In this document: one piece after another, positions 12,390-24,474 of the stretch
Layout of the letters: each line of letters starts with the position of its first letter
Numbering within the stretch: position 1 is the first letter of the stretch
Assembly (NCBI RefSeq): GCF_958295425.1
Contig: NC_081148.1
Location: forward strand, 11,441,466 to 11,505,465
From: Solea solea
Taxonomy: Eukaryota > Chordata > Actinopteri > Pleuronectiformes > Soleidae
Reading direction: 5' to 3'
Length of the DNA stretch: 64,000 nucleotides
The notes under the pieces: model-generated
Database searches by the model: none
What the model was told of the DNA's origin: nothing
Seen by the model: only the letters and a program-made list of their open reading frames with translations
Made by a program: the position numbers and the translations under genes

Positions 12390-13077
12390 AAGAGACCGCA
12401 GCCCTCAGTTTACTAGCATTGCGTAATAGAATACCCACAAGGGTATTATTATTAATATTCTGCTTAATTACAGGTATAATGCTATGATAAAAATCTGAGT
12501 TTAGCTTTTATTGTGTCTACACAATCAAGGAGTCCAATGAAAATTCTCTTTTTGATTCGTCCACATAACTACATAAATAATGTAAAACGCTCTAATTCTA
12601 ATTAAAGGCCATAGCATTGCTAGCTGCATTATGCAATTTCTGAATAATTCCTGTGAAATATGCAGCCTTTCCCAAAACGTGCTTCATTCTATCCCAGGAA
12701 GGGACAGCTACGGTTGATTTCTTAAGGATTTGGGTGCGGTCTCACATAACAGTTTATACCACGGTCTCTGGCTCAAGCCATGTGACCCGAGTAATCACTG
12801 TTTGGCCCCTGACAGGAAGCAGCCATCACTTATAATGGACTTTAACCCTTGAAACAATGTGTGTGTGTGTGTCGTGTCTCTCTCTCCTCCACCTGAGGCA
12901 GCCGCACGGGGAGTCCTCAAATATTATTACAGACAGATAAACTGGGCAAACATTGGGCCAACTTTGTCACAGCACCATCTTTATTTCAGGTTGCTCCAGT
13001 TTGCAGCCGTTTGTGGCCATGAGTGCGCTTGACTTTTTCACTGAATCTTCCCAGGATGTGGCTCAGCCCAGCTATAA

Positions 13078-13113
<36 letters not shown>

Positions 13114-14915
13114 TGAGCCCCAGGCCTCCCTGAGCAGCTGTCAGCAGGCTCTGGAGACTGAAAGACAGAGAGAGGATAGAGTTGCCCTGCCCCCAACTTC
13201 ACCACTCTGCCTGCACTCGCTGCAGGAACGGAGTGGGGGATGGGCAGCCATACATATAAAACATGGAGAGATCACACGGGCGATTTCTCAACTGTGGAAA
13301 ATCATACACAGCGTGTTCATTTGTGAGTCTTTCCCCCCGATGTATTTACCAGTAGTTCACCTTTCTCACAGCCCTGATACGTATCATCCCTTCCAGCCTC
13401 CATTTTTCTTCCCTCTCCTCCTCCATTGTCCCTCTCCTCACAGTTAAAAAAACAGCATCTACAGTGAATCTCAGTGATGTTTCAGTTGGCACAGAACCCG
13501 CGGACGTGGATGCACTATCGTACAAACTTTGATTCCGTGATATAGTGTGTGATATCTCTCTTTAAAGCCACTTTCTGGAAGGCATTCAAAGACGATGTGA
13601 GAAAACAAAAAACAGGGCTGAGATTCCGCGGCGTTATCAGCTACTTCTGATCTGAAAACGCCCAAATACCTGAGAGTTACAGCTCTTCTACTATCTTTTC
13701 AATTTATTCCATACGAGAATACGATAAAATACCTAAACCAGATACAGTATTTAGTTGGGTGGAACATGGTGACTCCAGTCTCGACTGTCTTTACAATAAC
13801 AAATGATCAAGAATATTGAATGTTTCCTGAACTTAATCCATTTCACAGGCTCCTGTGACACAATGTCATTTTCTTTGGCAATATGATGTTTGAGAAGTTA
13901 AGTCGTTAGTCTCTCGCCAATACAACTATATTACATGAACGTAGCAGATACAAAGTACTCGCAGTCTCATTTATTCTTCCACACTTGTTCCCCCATGTAC
14001 TTCCATGTGGTTGCCTCGGGGGTTCATTTGTAGCGAGTGTGTACAAAACATTTGCACTTTAAAGAATGCAATATGAAGCCTTCCTCTCTCTCTTATGTGG
14101 TGCTGCATGTGCAGACTGACTGTATCCATTATGATTAGTTTCGACAAAGAATATCTCATGATATAGATTAAAAAAAGCTATATTTAGCGTGATACCGATT
14201 CTTTATGGGACAGCTATTATCTCTCTCTGCATCTCGTATTGAATGACGCTCCCTTGACGTACGTCCCGTCGTGCGGCCAATCGAGACAGAGCTGAGGTTT
14301 TGCCCTCATTTGCATGACAACGCGCGTATACGTGCCCTCTTCTCCAAACAGGAAATTCAAGGAGACAGTGAATCCACCCCACCTCTGTGGTCACGGCAAG
14401 ACAGAACATTCACACAAAGGCAGTTTTCAACAAAGTCAAGTTCAATTTCCAACAGTTGCTTTACTGGGTCATGCGTTTGTTTACCTGTAAGGGTTGTAGT
14501 GATTTCCAGAAACACCCATAAAGGCATATTTCAGTTTTTTATGAAATGAGGTACTGACACGCGGTAGGGAAAAAAAATGACTCTAGCCTCCTATCGAAAT
14601 CTATTTTCTGCTAAAGTCCAGGAGTGTTGTTTGCTTCATCATCTCACCATTAGACATTACAGAATTTCTAGGCAGGAAATTGAAGTTTATAAACCGCTCA
14701 CTTTTTAGGGGTACACAGTAAGAGCAGCTGAAGGGCTTTGTTTGGTAAAGGTTGTGTACCTTTTGGAAATTCTAACAGGGGGATTTCAAACACTGAAATC
14801 CCACAAACATTTGAACTTAGTGATAGCAGTGAATCAACAACTCCAGATGTTTTTTTCTCGATGGACTTTGGTGCTGGGAGAGAACTTTAAACTGTCTAAC
14901 AACTGGAACAAGAAA
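12390..14915. other. Intergenic stretch; one polyglutamine-type open frame of unknown status
   Basis: The only open frame worth noting is 13,019-13,447 (142 codons), which starts in a fair Kozak context (GCCATGA) and carries ten CAG codons. It has no recognisable domain after the glutamine run, and I do not call it a gene. The rest is mixed single-copy-looking DNA with short simple repeats. Confidence 0.45.
13079..13112. repeat. (CAG)n trinucleotide repeat
   Basis: Ten perfect CAG units preceded by GAG. In frame with the ATG at 13,019 they would encode polyglutamine. A splice-acceptor-like sequence (CATCTTTATTTCAG) ends about 30 bases before that ATG. Confidence 0.9.
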
Positions 14916-14917
14916 AA

Positions 14918-15408
14918 GTCTTGTATAAAAGTGCCTTAAAATTGATACTTGAGTAAAAGTACAAGTATCTTGCCAGAAAATTACTTCGGTAGAAGTTGAA
15001 GTCATTTTTTCACAAGTATTCATAAAGTATATGACATTCACTGTCATGATTGAGCCATGGTAGCTCAGTGGTAGGGCAAGTTTTCTTTCAATTGGAAGGT
15101 TGTGGGTTCAATTCCTAGCTCTGCTAGTCTATGTGTCCTTGAGCAAGAGGCTTAACCCCATGTTGCAGCATGTGAATGGGTGAAAACTGTAGTCTAAAGC
15201 AGCTCATCAAGACTAGAAAAGCTCTATATAAATACAGACCATTACCGACTCTTCTTCTGATTGTATTTGGTACGAGTAACAAAGATGATTAGAGGAAATG
15301 TAGTGGAGTGAAAGTTGCTAGAAATAATAAATAACAAACTAAAGTACAGACATGTAAATTTTGTACTTAAGTACGGTAACAAAGTAACAGTACTTTGGTA
15401 CATTACAA
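14918..15408. mobile_element. Composite hAT-like DNA transposon with internal SINE (copy 1)
   Basis: The left end contains ATACTTGAGTAAAAGTACAA and CCAGAAAATTACTT. The right end contains AACAAAGATGATTAGAGGAA, then GTACTTAAGTACGGTAAC. The same two ends flank a second copy at 39,412-40,013. The ends face each other through an imperfect inverted TACTTRAGTAMA core. A tRNA-derived SINE sits between them. The hAT assignment rests on memory of similar fish elements and is tentative. Confidence 0.55.
15052..15242 (+). mobile_element. tRNA-derived SINE
   Basis: An A box (TAGCTCAGTGG, 15,061-15,071) and a B box (GGTTCAATTCC, 15,105-15,115) are spaced as in a tRNA-derived pol III promoter. A body follows (GTGTCCTTGAGCAAGAGGC) and an end with AAAGCTCTATATAAATACAG. 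The tRNA fold is not maintained, so it is a SINE and not a tRNA gene. It lies inside the DNA transposon at 14,918-15,408. Confidence 0.75.
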
Positions 15409-15419
15409 CAAGAGAGAAC

Positions 15420-15740
15420 AAGATAGACTTGAGCAGACGAAGGTGTTAAGTGGCTAAATGATGTTTCTCCATTTGACAGCCATGTCGGCAGCGAAGGCGA
15501 AGTGTCAGAATTGCGGAATGGCAAAGTCTAACGTGTCAATACCACACGAAAAAAAACCCAAAACAAAACAGAACTATCTCTTTTAAATGTTACATGAGCT
15601 GTCAATATCAGAAGGAAAATTGGTTCTGTAAATGATCCGAAGCAGTGAATGCAACTAAACCTGTTAGGTATTTTCTTTATAGGGCCCAAATCTACAGAGC
15701 TGGTAATGTGAGCAGATAAAGCTCAACACATGTCTACATG

Positions 15741-15777
<37 letters not shown>

Positions 15778-16577
15778 TTATGTATTCACATATTAACAGG
15801 ATGTCATTTCAATCTGCCCCATGCCTCTTTGGAAGTGTGTGCGCCTATCAAATTATTCTCTGGAGAGCTCTGCGAGCGCCGTAACAGGTTGACACATATT
15901 AACTGGAAATGTGTGGGTGTTGTGTATATTAGAGGGAGGAGGTTCTTGGCACATGCTCGGAGCAGGGGATGTTAATATGACACCTATCTCCCCATCTGCC
16001 GTCGTCCCCCGTCTTTGTGTTCTCCTCTCGACACACAAACCCTAAACTCCAAAATCGTTCAGGCTGTGCTCACCTGCAGACTCCTCTGTTTTTTTTCTGT
16101 TTTGTACCACAGCATGACGGTGGCATGAAACACACCGGGAACAATGGAGGAGGACATTCCTATGTGATCGACTCACACAACACACACAGAGGTGCTCTCT
16201 GTGACTCTTACTTATATCATAGTTAGTCATCTGATTTAAAAAAAATGGAAAGCTGTCTGTGTTGGTTAAGAATCGAGATGAGATTCGAGGTCGGAATGTA
16301 TTAATCATTCATTTAGACCATATCCATAGCCTTAAAGTAACCAAAATGTCAATCTTAGCCGCCCTTAACTTAACTTGTTGCTCAGAAATGACATTCATAT
16401 TCCTCATATTCACATCAGGGATTGTAATCTGATTTAAGAAATGCAACTAGAGTGTTGACATTTTTTCACACTAACAGTATCTTGTAGTGGTATAATAGGA
16501 ATGTTGTGCTAAGCATAGGAATATTTATTGCACAGGGAGGAAAAAATTACATTCTTTATGCATATCGCACGTATTCC

Positions 16578-16634
<57 letters not shown>

Positions 16635-16808
16635 ACAGCCCGACCCTGCAGCTATGCTGATCCCATCTGTGAACCCTGCCTCCTAAAACAGCTTGATCCC
16701 AACACCACCTGCATTGTCTCACTAATCCAGGACTGTTAACACTGCAGCTCCCAAAACGCTCTGTTCCGAACAGACTGCAATCTAATTACAAAGAGGCGGG
16801 GCTAAACA

Positions 16809-16852
<44 letters not shown>

Positions 16853-18060
16853 TAACAGGATCTAGTGGATTAGCAGCTTTTGATGATGGGGTGCAGGTCG
16901 AACTGCTACCCAGATGACACTGTTATAAATGATGGAAAGGTGCATTCAAACCATGGCACCATCTATTTGACATCAAAATCACGTATCAACTACAAATGAC
17001 CATTTATGTTTCACGGAATGTGCTAATCCACTATATGAATATGCATCTTGCCACGATTTCATTCTGCAAATCAAGTAGGAAGTTATTTCTATGTCATATA
17101 AAAATGAGCTCATTAGACTGATGAGTTTAACCCTGAGCGCTCATCTGCACGGATCTGTGCTGCAGGTGCACCCTTGTTAAATTGCTGTGGGAATAATACA
17201 CAACTCCTGGGGTGTGTGTTTATAGGTCACATATTCAGGCTTTAAAAAAAATGTGGTTTTTTTTGTCTTCTTATGTGTTGTTGAGACAAAGTTATGATTC
17301 CTTTTATTGCACATTTTTACTAGTGATCTCACACCAGTGAAGTCACAAAATTGGATTTTGTTCATAAAAACATACTTTTTGCTCAGGTGTGTTTATATAG
17401 TTATAGTTAAAAAGGATATATGACACTCTATAGTGCACATTCTTATACCCTCTGTTTATACTGTATGTTTACACATAGTAATGGAAAAAAAGCAGCTGAA
17501 ATGCTCTGTGTTCTAAGGCTTAATGAGCTGATTTGTCATTCTAATATTGTAACATCAGGTTATCCGAGTTGAAAGGGAACTCAATGTTCCTGATGTTGAA
17601 AGTTAACTACATGTGCTATAGATTTTATAATAATAATAACAATAATAATAATAATTCATTACTTAAACTACCTAATGTTGGTGTAAAAGTGGTAATACAG
17701 AGCCATTTGACCCCGGAGTGAATAAACATCATTGCAGTCAGACATTAATGAGTTGTTTTTGAGCTCCTTTTCCACCAGGCAGTATCAGTGCAGTTCAGCT
17801 GACGACAGTGTGTTCTGGACCGGTACACCCTGATCCGGCGTGTGTGTCTCCACCAAAGGGTGAGTAAACAGCGATAGCGACCGCCGTTTACAGCTATGTC
17901 AATATCATACCAGTGTGACACGGTGTAGCCTGATAATACGTTTAACAAAGCAAAACAATGGGACATTCAGCATTTTGTGCTCCTCTTTCACACAACCTTT
18001 AACCTGGGTGGACATGGCTCTGTGGTGGGTTATTTCATGGGTGGAAAAACAGCTCACGCT
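15420..18060. other. Intergenic stretch with three (TG)n microsatellites
   Basis: No gene is supported here. Perfect TG tracts lie at 15,743-15,776, 16,580-16,633 and 16,811-16,848, and an AAT-rich tract near 17,628-17,655. The block at about 16,960-17,180 is AT-rich without repeat similarity. Around 17,765-17,960 a segment starts TTTTCCACCAGGCAGTATC, like the end of a DNA transposon. Confidence 0.5.
16580..16633. repeat. (TG)27 microsatellite
   Basis: Uninterrupted TG dinucleotides over 54 bp. Confidence 0.95.
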
Positions 18061-18064
18061 TGAG

Positions 18065-18375
18065 TCACTTCACTTCCTGCTTGTCTGTGTCTTCCCCGCC
18101 CGTGCTGATCGCCTGCCCCGCCCTAATTACCTACACCTGCGTCTCGTTAACCGTCCTCCTCCCCGCGAGTATTTAAACAGTGGGTTTTAGTTTGTCTGTG
18201 TCAGGGAGTCTTGTCTGACTTTCTAGTGTGTGACACAGTTTGGTTGAGTAAAATTTAACCCCCCTGTGCCTCTGTTCTTTAGACTGTGTACCAACCTTAC
18301 TAAACTGACCTGTCCTGACCTGTTCTGCTCTTGAGTCCTTTATCTGTAACAGGCTCAGTGACGTGTGATAGTCCA
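18065..18375. mobile_element. Possible solo LTR fragment (Gypsy-like)
   Basis: The sequence has the texture of fish Ty3/Gypsy LTRs: CTTCCTGCTTGTCTGTGTC, a CACCTGCGTCTCGTTA block, a TATTTAAAC box-like site and, near the end, TGTTCTGCTCTTGAGTCC. I cannot identify both LTR borders or a target duplication, so this stays tentative. Confidence 0.35.
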
Positions 18376-18534
18376 GTAATGCCACAAAAAGGTGTTGGGT
18401 TAGCCAAGTCCATTTTGTCACACAACTAGATGAACCTTACTCCTATGGCAGAACTGGCCTTTTCCTTTTCGGAAAGTAGTTGGGATTATAACAGAAAGGT
18501 GTGACGCGCTATATTTTTCATTATTCACTCTTTT

Positions 18535-18860
18535 GGGAGAGAAAAAGTCGCTAAATGTCGCGACACAGTCACCAAGATCTCAAAACACTGTTTCCTTTTG
18601 CCCTGGCTCGGTTCATTCTGTTTCTGCTATGTGTGTAACCTGTATAAGGTCTTCTTCTCCGTTGTTGGTGTATCGTTACAGCGCCACTTACAGGCCTGGC
18701 AGATGTACTACAGCGTTTTGAGTCATGGGGGAGGGGCGGGAGGTTCAGTATGGATGGAGACATTTCCGGAAGCGATGCCGTGTATTCAAACCCGGCTAAG
18801 AGAAAAAAAATTGTTCATGTTTCGTGCTGTTACCATGTGGGTGTGGCAGTAAATCGGAAA
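18535..18860. mobile_element. DNA-transposon fragments shared with 57.6 and 59.1 kb
   Basis: GAAAAAGTCGCTAAATGTCG resembles the motif at 57,705-57,790 (GTCGTTAGAGG ... GTCGCTAAAT). TGTACTACAGCGTTTTGAGT ... GGAGACATTTCCGGAA resembles 59,113-59,175 (TGTACTACAACATTTAGAGT ... GGAGATATTTCCTGAA). These shared blocks show dispersed repeats of unnamed families. Confidence 0.5.
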
Positions 18861-21810
18861 AAAACATGTCAAAGTGGACACAGCTGATACGATTTCTTTT
18901 AAACATGTGAGACAATATAGCTTTGCGTTCTTATCTTCTGATTTCTGTCTCAACCTTCAGCATTTTTCACTTCATGTTCATATTGATATGAATGGTTATT
19001 TCCTTGAAGGCTTTAGAGGTTCAAGTAGATAAAAAAAATCACATTATAAAGGAGTTCCTCTCCCGTGCTTGGAGGTCTGTGCAGATGGTCTTAGCCGGGC
19101 TCTGTGGAAGAAAAGAAAAAAGATCTGTGCTTAGGTTGTAGTTAAGCTGATGAGCTTACTTGCTTACTGGAAGCCGAGCAGCTGAGTTTGCATTTCCTCC
19201 ACCCCTTGAACCGTGGGAACTGTTGATCCTTCTGGGATGCTGTAGACTTGCACATGTGGCTCTCTGCATTCGCACAGCCATGAATGTAACATACACATGT
19301 GTGCACATCCTGAGATGCAGAGAGATGAGTGAGCTTGTTGCTTCGTACAATCTGGGACCATCCCTCATATTTGACATTCTTTGGCCTTGTATGGCAGATC
19401 AGCATCAGCTGGAGCTTCAGAGCACAATAATAACCACGGCTCGCTAAGTCATCTGCGCGCCACCGCCCTATCCACAGTGGGTAAAAGAAGCAGCTCAAGT
19501 TATTCCACAAATCCTCGCTGCACCTTCAGTCTCACCGCTGGAAAAGCACAGTATCACAGAATCATAAATATGATTCTTTCTCCTCGTATTTTTCTCATTT
19601 CCTCTTCTTAATGTGTCCATGTTGTGTGTGTGTGTGTGTGTCATTGTGAGTCACTGTCTCAGGTCGAGAATGAAGGCCATGCTCACACAGGGAGGAAATG
19701 CCAATGTGTGCATTCATTCCCATAGTTGCACACTCATTATCTCTGCCTGTCCATGTGAAATGCACAGGCATTTTTTTAAGAAGAAGGTTCAGTATCTCTT
19801 TGCCGCATCAAGGACTTTCTCGCTTGGAAGAGTCAACATCATGATTTCAGGCAAAGGAAGGGAAGGGCGGCGTGTGCTTTTTGTGATAACAAGTGTAATT
19901 TCTTTCCTGTAATTGCTGCTGTATGCCTCGGGTTGTCACATCTAGATTACTGTCGGCTTTCATTTGGAGGAGAGTCGGATATGATAGTATAAAAAAACAA
20001 CAACTGTCAACTGACGCACTAAATAAATCAATCAGGTCTCTTGTTTCATGTGTGATTCTGGGATAATTAATTTATTCGAGGTGCTTGTTAAACTTTGATT
20101 TTCATTCCAAAGCTGGTGCAAACAGCGTCTGTACAGAATATCGTTTCATTCCAGAGTCCCAAACATCACAGCTCATACAATTGTTGTAATTTCCTCTCTT
20201 AAAATGGAGGCATGTGCAGCAGTTTCAAAATCATCCATGTTGATGATGCAACCACAATGTCTATTCTCTTTTGTTTAAATGCCTGCAACTAATGATCACA
20301 TTCATGATTAATCCAGTGATGCTTTTCTTGTTTGTTTTTTTGTTTAAGTTGTTAAGTTGTTAAGTGAGTAAAATGTCAGAATCAATATCAGTGTTTCCCA
20401 AAACCTTAAAATTATGACATCCTTTAGCAACCTGTTTTGTCCACAGACCAAAGATGTTCAGTATATTGTCAGAAAGTAGCAGGAAAACTAGAAAATGTTC
20501 CCAACTAGGAGGTTGGAATCGATATATGTATATAAATCCCCACTGATTTATTAATCAATGAATAATCAACTGAGCAGTTCATTGTTTGCAGCTCTAAAAT
20601 GGTGTAAATGCAGAAGTAGATGCACATTTAAGGTGAAATACAGACACTATCGTATTACTATGAATAAAAAAAACTGTGGTTAAAAAGATATTAATGGAAC
20701 AGATGCTCGCTTGAACATGCAGCACAGGAACAATGTCTTCTCCTCTTCTTTTTTTACACCTCCCTCCCCTTCTCCCTACATCCATAGGAAAAGGAGGACG
20801 TGCAAACCAACAGAGAGGTAACACATTTCCCATTTGCAATTCCCTGTCGTCACGGCGGTGTCTAACTGCCACCTCACTCTGACAGGTTTTTCCACTCATC
20901 TCATCGACAGCTCCAGCTTAGAAATGACTGACACACACACACACACACACAGGTTCGCCCAGCTGTCCTTTTAAAGACATGTATCCATTTGTACGACCAG
21001 TTAATGCATCACCTCAATCTTAATCTAGCCACATTGGCTCTAAACTTAACCGTTGAGGGTTCTGTCTCATTAGGACCTGGTTTTAAATCCCCATGAGGAC
21101 TACTGTTCCTGACAAGGCCATGTGTTTATGCCAGAGAAGGTCCTAAAGAGGTGACGACTACAAGAACACACACACACACACACTGCAGTTGCAATCAGCG
21201 GCCAAGAAATCAATGGCTTTTCTCTGACAGCAGAGAGCTCTGCTCTGTGTCCGGACCTCTCCAACTGCTACACACCGAGCTCCGTGCGTTGCAATGAATC
21301 AGCGAGAACGAACGTATCCATGATTCATCCTTAATCAGGGACGCAATTAATTAGCTTCTAATTAAATCTGGCAAAATCTAATTAATTTCATATCAGATTA
21401 GAAATAATTATCGTCCGTGTTTCCCTTTCACAGAAACGCAGTATTTTAATGTCATGCTTACACTGGTGGCTCACACACACATGTGCCAGCTGTCACAAGC
21501 TTGTTATGGTATGGTGAGGTGATTCAGGGTCTGAATCTGCACCTTTTGAACAGAATCAGAGCCAGACTACTTTGATGTGAGTCACACACAGGGGTGAAAA
21601 ACCCTAACTTTCAGGCCACAGTGTTTGTTAACAGGCAACAAATGAAGTCAACACAATACTTGTTTTTGCAGATTAACTGGTAAGCACCTTAGTTGTGGTT
21701 TGGTTTATGACAGGAAAAGGTGAATAGTTTGTTGGGGTTGTTGCTCATTGGCTCATCTGTTTTTAATGGAACACAGTTCACCCAGAACAATTCCTTTAAC
21801 CCTGTATATT
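18860..21810. other. Intergenic stretch without recognised genes
   Basis: No gene is supported here. Contents include short (TG)n at about 19,622-19,640, (CA)n at 20,931-20,950 and 21,168-21,182, one member of the 'ggacctggtttta' repeat at 21,060-21,180, and an AT-rich homeodomain-type motif cluster listed separately. Confidence 0.5.
21325..21415. promoter_or_regulatory. Candidate regulatory block: cluster of homeodomain-type TAATTA motifs
   Basis: Within about 90 bp there are TTAATCA (21,331-21,337), AATTAATTAG (21,345-21,354), TAATTA (21,359-21,364), TAATTAAT (21,379-21,386) and ATAATTAT (21,404-21,411), with no similarity to the repeats in the window. Such density is typical of conserved developmental enhancers but could arise in AT-rich DNA. 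Activity and target gene are unknown. Confidence 0.3.
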
Positions 21811-21811
21811 G

Positions 21812-22110
21812 CAGGCTTAAAGGTGCAGTGTGTAAGAGTTAGTGACACCTCTGCTCATCCATCCTTTACCCATGTGCATCAGGGAACTACAGTGGCCTCT
21901 GCATACTAGAAAGGAGGTCATTCTTCTTTGTTTGTGTGGTTAGGCTTTTGTTTGTTAAGACACACACTCTAACCAGCGTGTCCTTTAAAGCTGCTGTAGA
22001 AAAGTAGCACCCAAGGCCCTTTCATAAAGTCCATATCAAAGCTTTATTCTAAGGCTACAATTACCAAAAGGTAGTATGTTTCATTTTGGCCAACAAACCG
22101 CCCTAAATGT
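21812..22110 (+). mobile_element. Non-autonomous DNA-transposon remnant, AAAGGTGCAGTGTGTAAGA family
   Basis: It starts with TTAAAGGTGCAGTGTGTAAG and later has GGGAACTACAGTGGCCTCTG and GCTGCTGTAGAAAAGTAGC. It resembles a very common teleost element. An apparent opposite-strand relative lies at 24,160-24,470. Confidence 0.55.
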
Positions 22111-22239
22111 CACACTAAATGTGTCTTTATGTCATTCAAGTTACTTCTAAAACCACAAATGTTTGTCATCAACTTTCTATGTTGTTAACATTGGCTAGGG
22201 TAGCTTTTTTTTGGAGATTTAGTGACCAGTTACTAACAG

Positions 22240-22465
22240 ACCAACTTTGTGGGGACCTTTTGACCATATGGGGACATTTTGTCTGGACCTCACAACTTTT
22301 CAGGACCTTTTCTGGGTTAAGACCTGGTTTTAAGGTTAGGGTTAGTGTTAGAATTGGGTATAGGTTAGGCATTTAGTTGTGATGGTTAGGGTAAAGGGCT
22401 AGGGAATGCATTGTCAATGACGTGTCCTCACTAAGCTATTAAAACAACGTGTGTGTGTGTGTGTG
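22240..22465 (+). repeat. Teleost GGTTAGGGTTAG-rich interspersed repeat ending in (TG)n
   Basis: GGGGACATTTTGTCTGGACC is followed by GACCTGGTTTTAAGGTTAGG, a TTAGGG-like stretch, ATGCATTGTCAATGACGTGT and CCTCACTAAG, then (TG)n. Related pieces are at 21,060-21,180, 28,590-28,860 and, on the other strand, 59,945-60,030. It is an interspersed repeat and not telomeric DNA. Confidence 0.65.
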
Positions 22466-22469
22466 GTAT

Positions 22470-23735
22470 AAAGTGACAGTGCCAGGGACTTTGTGGGAAG
22501 CAGGTCATGAATCAACCGGACAGTGGTACGAGCAGGAAGCAGTGTGTCACTGCCTTTCATCGGATTAACCTTCTCCCTGAATTAGCCGCTCACTCTGTGA
22601 CTCATGTGACAGACAGTTAGTTTCACTCTGAAACGTTCACAGTGGTTTTTACTCAGCGGAAGAAAAACAAAAACAAAACATGCCCCTCAAAACCATTAAC
22701 AATGTGCAAATTCGGAAAATGTCTTTAAAGTTCCCCCACCACATTTTGCTTGCTCTGCCCTCTGAGTGGATTTAAATAAGATACAATCGTACATTGGCAC
22801 ATACAGCTGAACCTAATGAACTCACACTGTGACTTGTGGTCTTTTCTGCACTGTTATTTTCTTCTGCTTTTTGTTTTTTTTTACACTATGATCGAGTTGT
22901 AAACACAATAAAGAAGTCATCTGTGTTTCAACAGAACACCATTGTACATTTACAGGAAAGAATTCCACACGGCGTTTACAGCCGTGGGTGGAGACATTTA
23001 TTCTATTATAAGACACTGCTGACTCATTTAGAATTAAACATTAAACCACTGACACAGTAAGAAAGTTAGTTACCGAGGCTGCAACACTTTTGTGTTTCTA
23101 ATCGGCTCATTTTCAGCCACCCCACATTAAAAGTGGAATGTTCCACTTCACAGAAATGCAGCTGTGTCATATTTTAGTCATCCACACTGAGGACGTGTTC
23201 AGTGACAGTTGAGGACAATGTTGACCAACTCTTGAATAACTATGTTATGAATTAGCAGTACAGAACTGTGTGTACCCATTATTATCTGATGTGGCAATGG
23301 GTTTACGATAATGAATCATCCTGCTATTAATTTCTTAGAAAAAGTACTGTGGCTGTGATCATTCTAGATAATTCCTCAAGAAAGACCATATAAAACACTG
23401 GCGTGAGAATAATGCCGGTGTCGGTCTGTTATTTGTTCAAGACAGAAATGTCAGCACAGTTCTTGGGAAGGATACAGCCAAGGTTTTTTGTTTCCCTTTC
23501 AATTACACCAGTAAAATGACTCAACAGCCGTGAGATGGATTATCTTAAAGTTTGATTAATGTCCACCCTCGGGGCAAATGAATGAAGAAAGCCAAAAATG
23601 CAAAAAGCGAGATGTGAGCGCGGCAAACATGACATGCTGAACACTGCATGTTAGCGCAGTGGCTGTGGGCAGTTTTACCTGAAATTCGTTCACGGTGGAA
23701 ACCACAAACCTTCAGTACAGTCAGCATTCATCACT
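22470..23735. other. Intergenic stretch without recognised genes
   Basis: I see neither a gene nor a clear repeat family here. The DNA is of ordinary composition, with an interesting but unexplained GC-balanced block at about 23,560-23,700. Confidence 0.45.
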
Positions 23736-23744
23736 CGTTCACAC

Positions 23745-24043
23745 GTTTACATGCACAGTTTAATCAAGCTAAGGCCTTAGTCTGACTAAGACAGGCAATC
23801 GGACAACTTGTAGAGACCCTTCTCCTTCTTCTGTTACAAAGACCGGGGAGGAAGTTTAGTGCATGTGCAGAATGCCAAATTTGACTCCAGTCTGACTAAG
23901 TGTATACTGTACATGCAGGAGTAATCAGACTATGAATTATCCAGGTAGGTTAGTCCGATTAAGACTAGATTTTAGTCAGACTAAAGAAAACTAAATTATT
24001 GTCTTAGTCCAACTAAAATCGGACTTTTAACATGCATGTTAAC
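23745..24043. mobile_element. MITE with 11-bp terminal inverted repeats
   Basis: The left end GTTTACATGCA (23,745-23,755) pairs with the right end TGCATGTTAAC (24,033-24,043), 10 of 11 matching. Inside, the motif TAGTCTGACTAAGAC on the left faces GTCTTAGTCCAACTAA on the right, extending the hairpin. There is no coding sequence. A target duplication is not clear. Confidence 0.65.
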
Positions 24044-24159
24044 ACACTGAGTGACTGATATATAAATAGCGGTCTACTGTGTAACATTTAGAAGATGGAA
24101 TATACTTAGCATGTACTGTATGCGTGAATTTGAGTATTTGGTTTTTATGGCCTTACATG

Positions 24160-24470
24160 AAGCCTTTTATAAGTACTTCAGTCAAGGGTCTTGCATCACA
24201 GAGGCTGCCATCTTGTGGCTTCTACAGCAGCCCAAACAGACAAACAGCCAGAGCATATGTGTGTGTTGCATTTAAAGCAGAAGCAGACAACACAAACAAA
24301 GAAGAACAACTTCCTTTCTGTTATGTGAAGGCCACAGTAGTTCCCTGACACTGGGGAAAGTGAGACATGTGCGAAGGAGTCCTGTGTAGTGCAGTCTCAC
24401 CATTATATATATATATATATGTAGTATATCACACATTCTTACACATAGGACCTTTAAATCGTGCAGTGTA
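24160..24470 (-). mobile_element. Non-autonomous DNA-transposon remnant (reverse orientation)
   Basis: The right end reads CTTACACATAGGACCTTTAA, the reverse of a TTAAAGGTCCTATGTGTAAG start similar to the element at 21,812. Inside are CTGCCATCTTGTGGCTTCTA and CACAGTAGTTCCCTGACAC. An (AT)n tract lies near 24,403-24,422. Confidence 0.5.
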
Positions 24471-24474
24471 CTCT

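Noticed and set aside
15061..15115. tRNA gene suggested by A and B boxes
   Set aside because: No clover-leaf with proper acceptor and anticodon arms can be drawn, and the sequence continues into a SINE body within a transposon.
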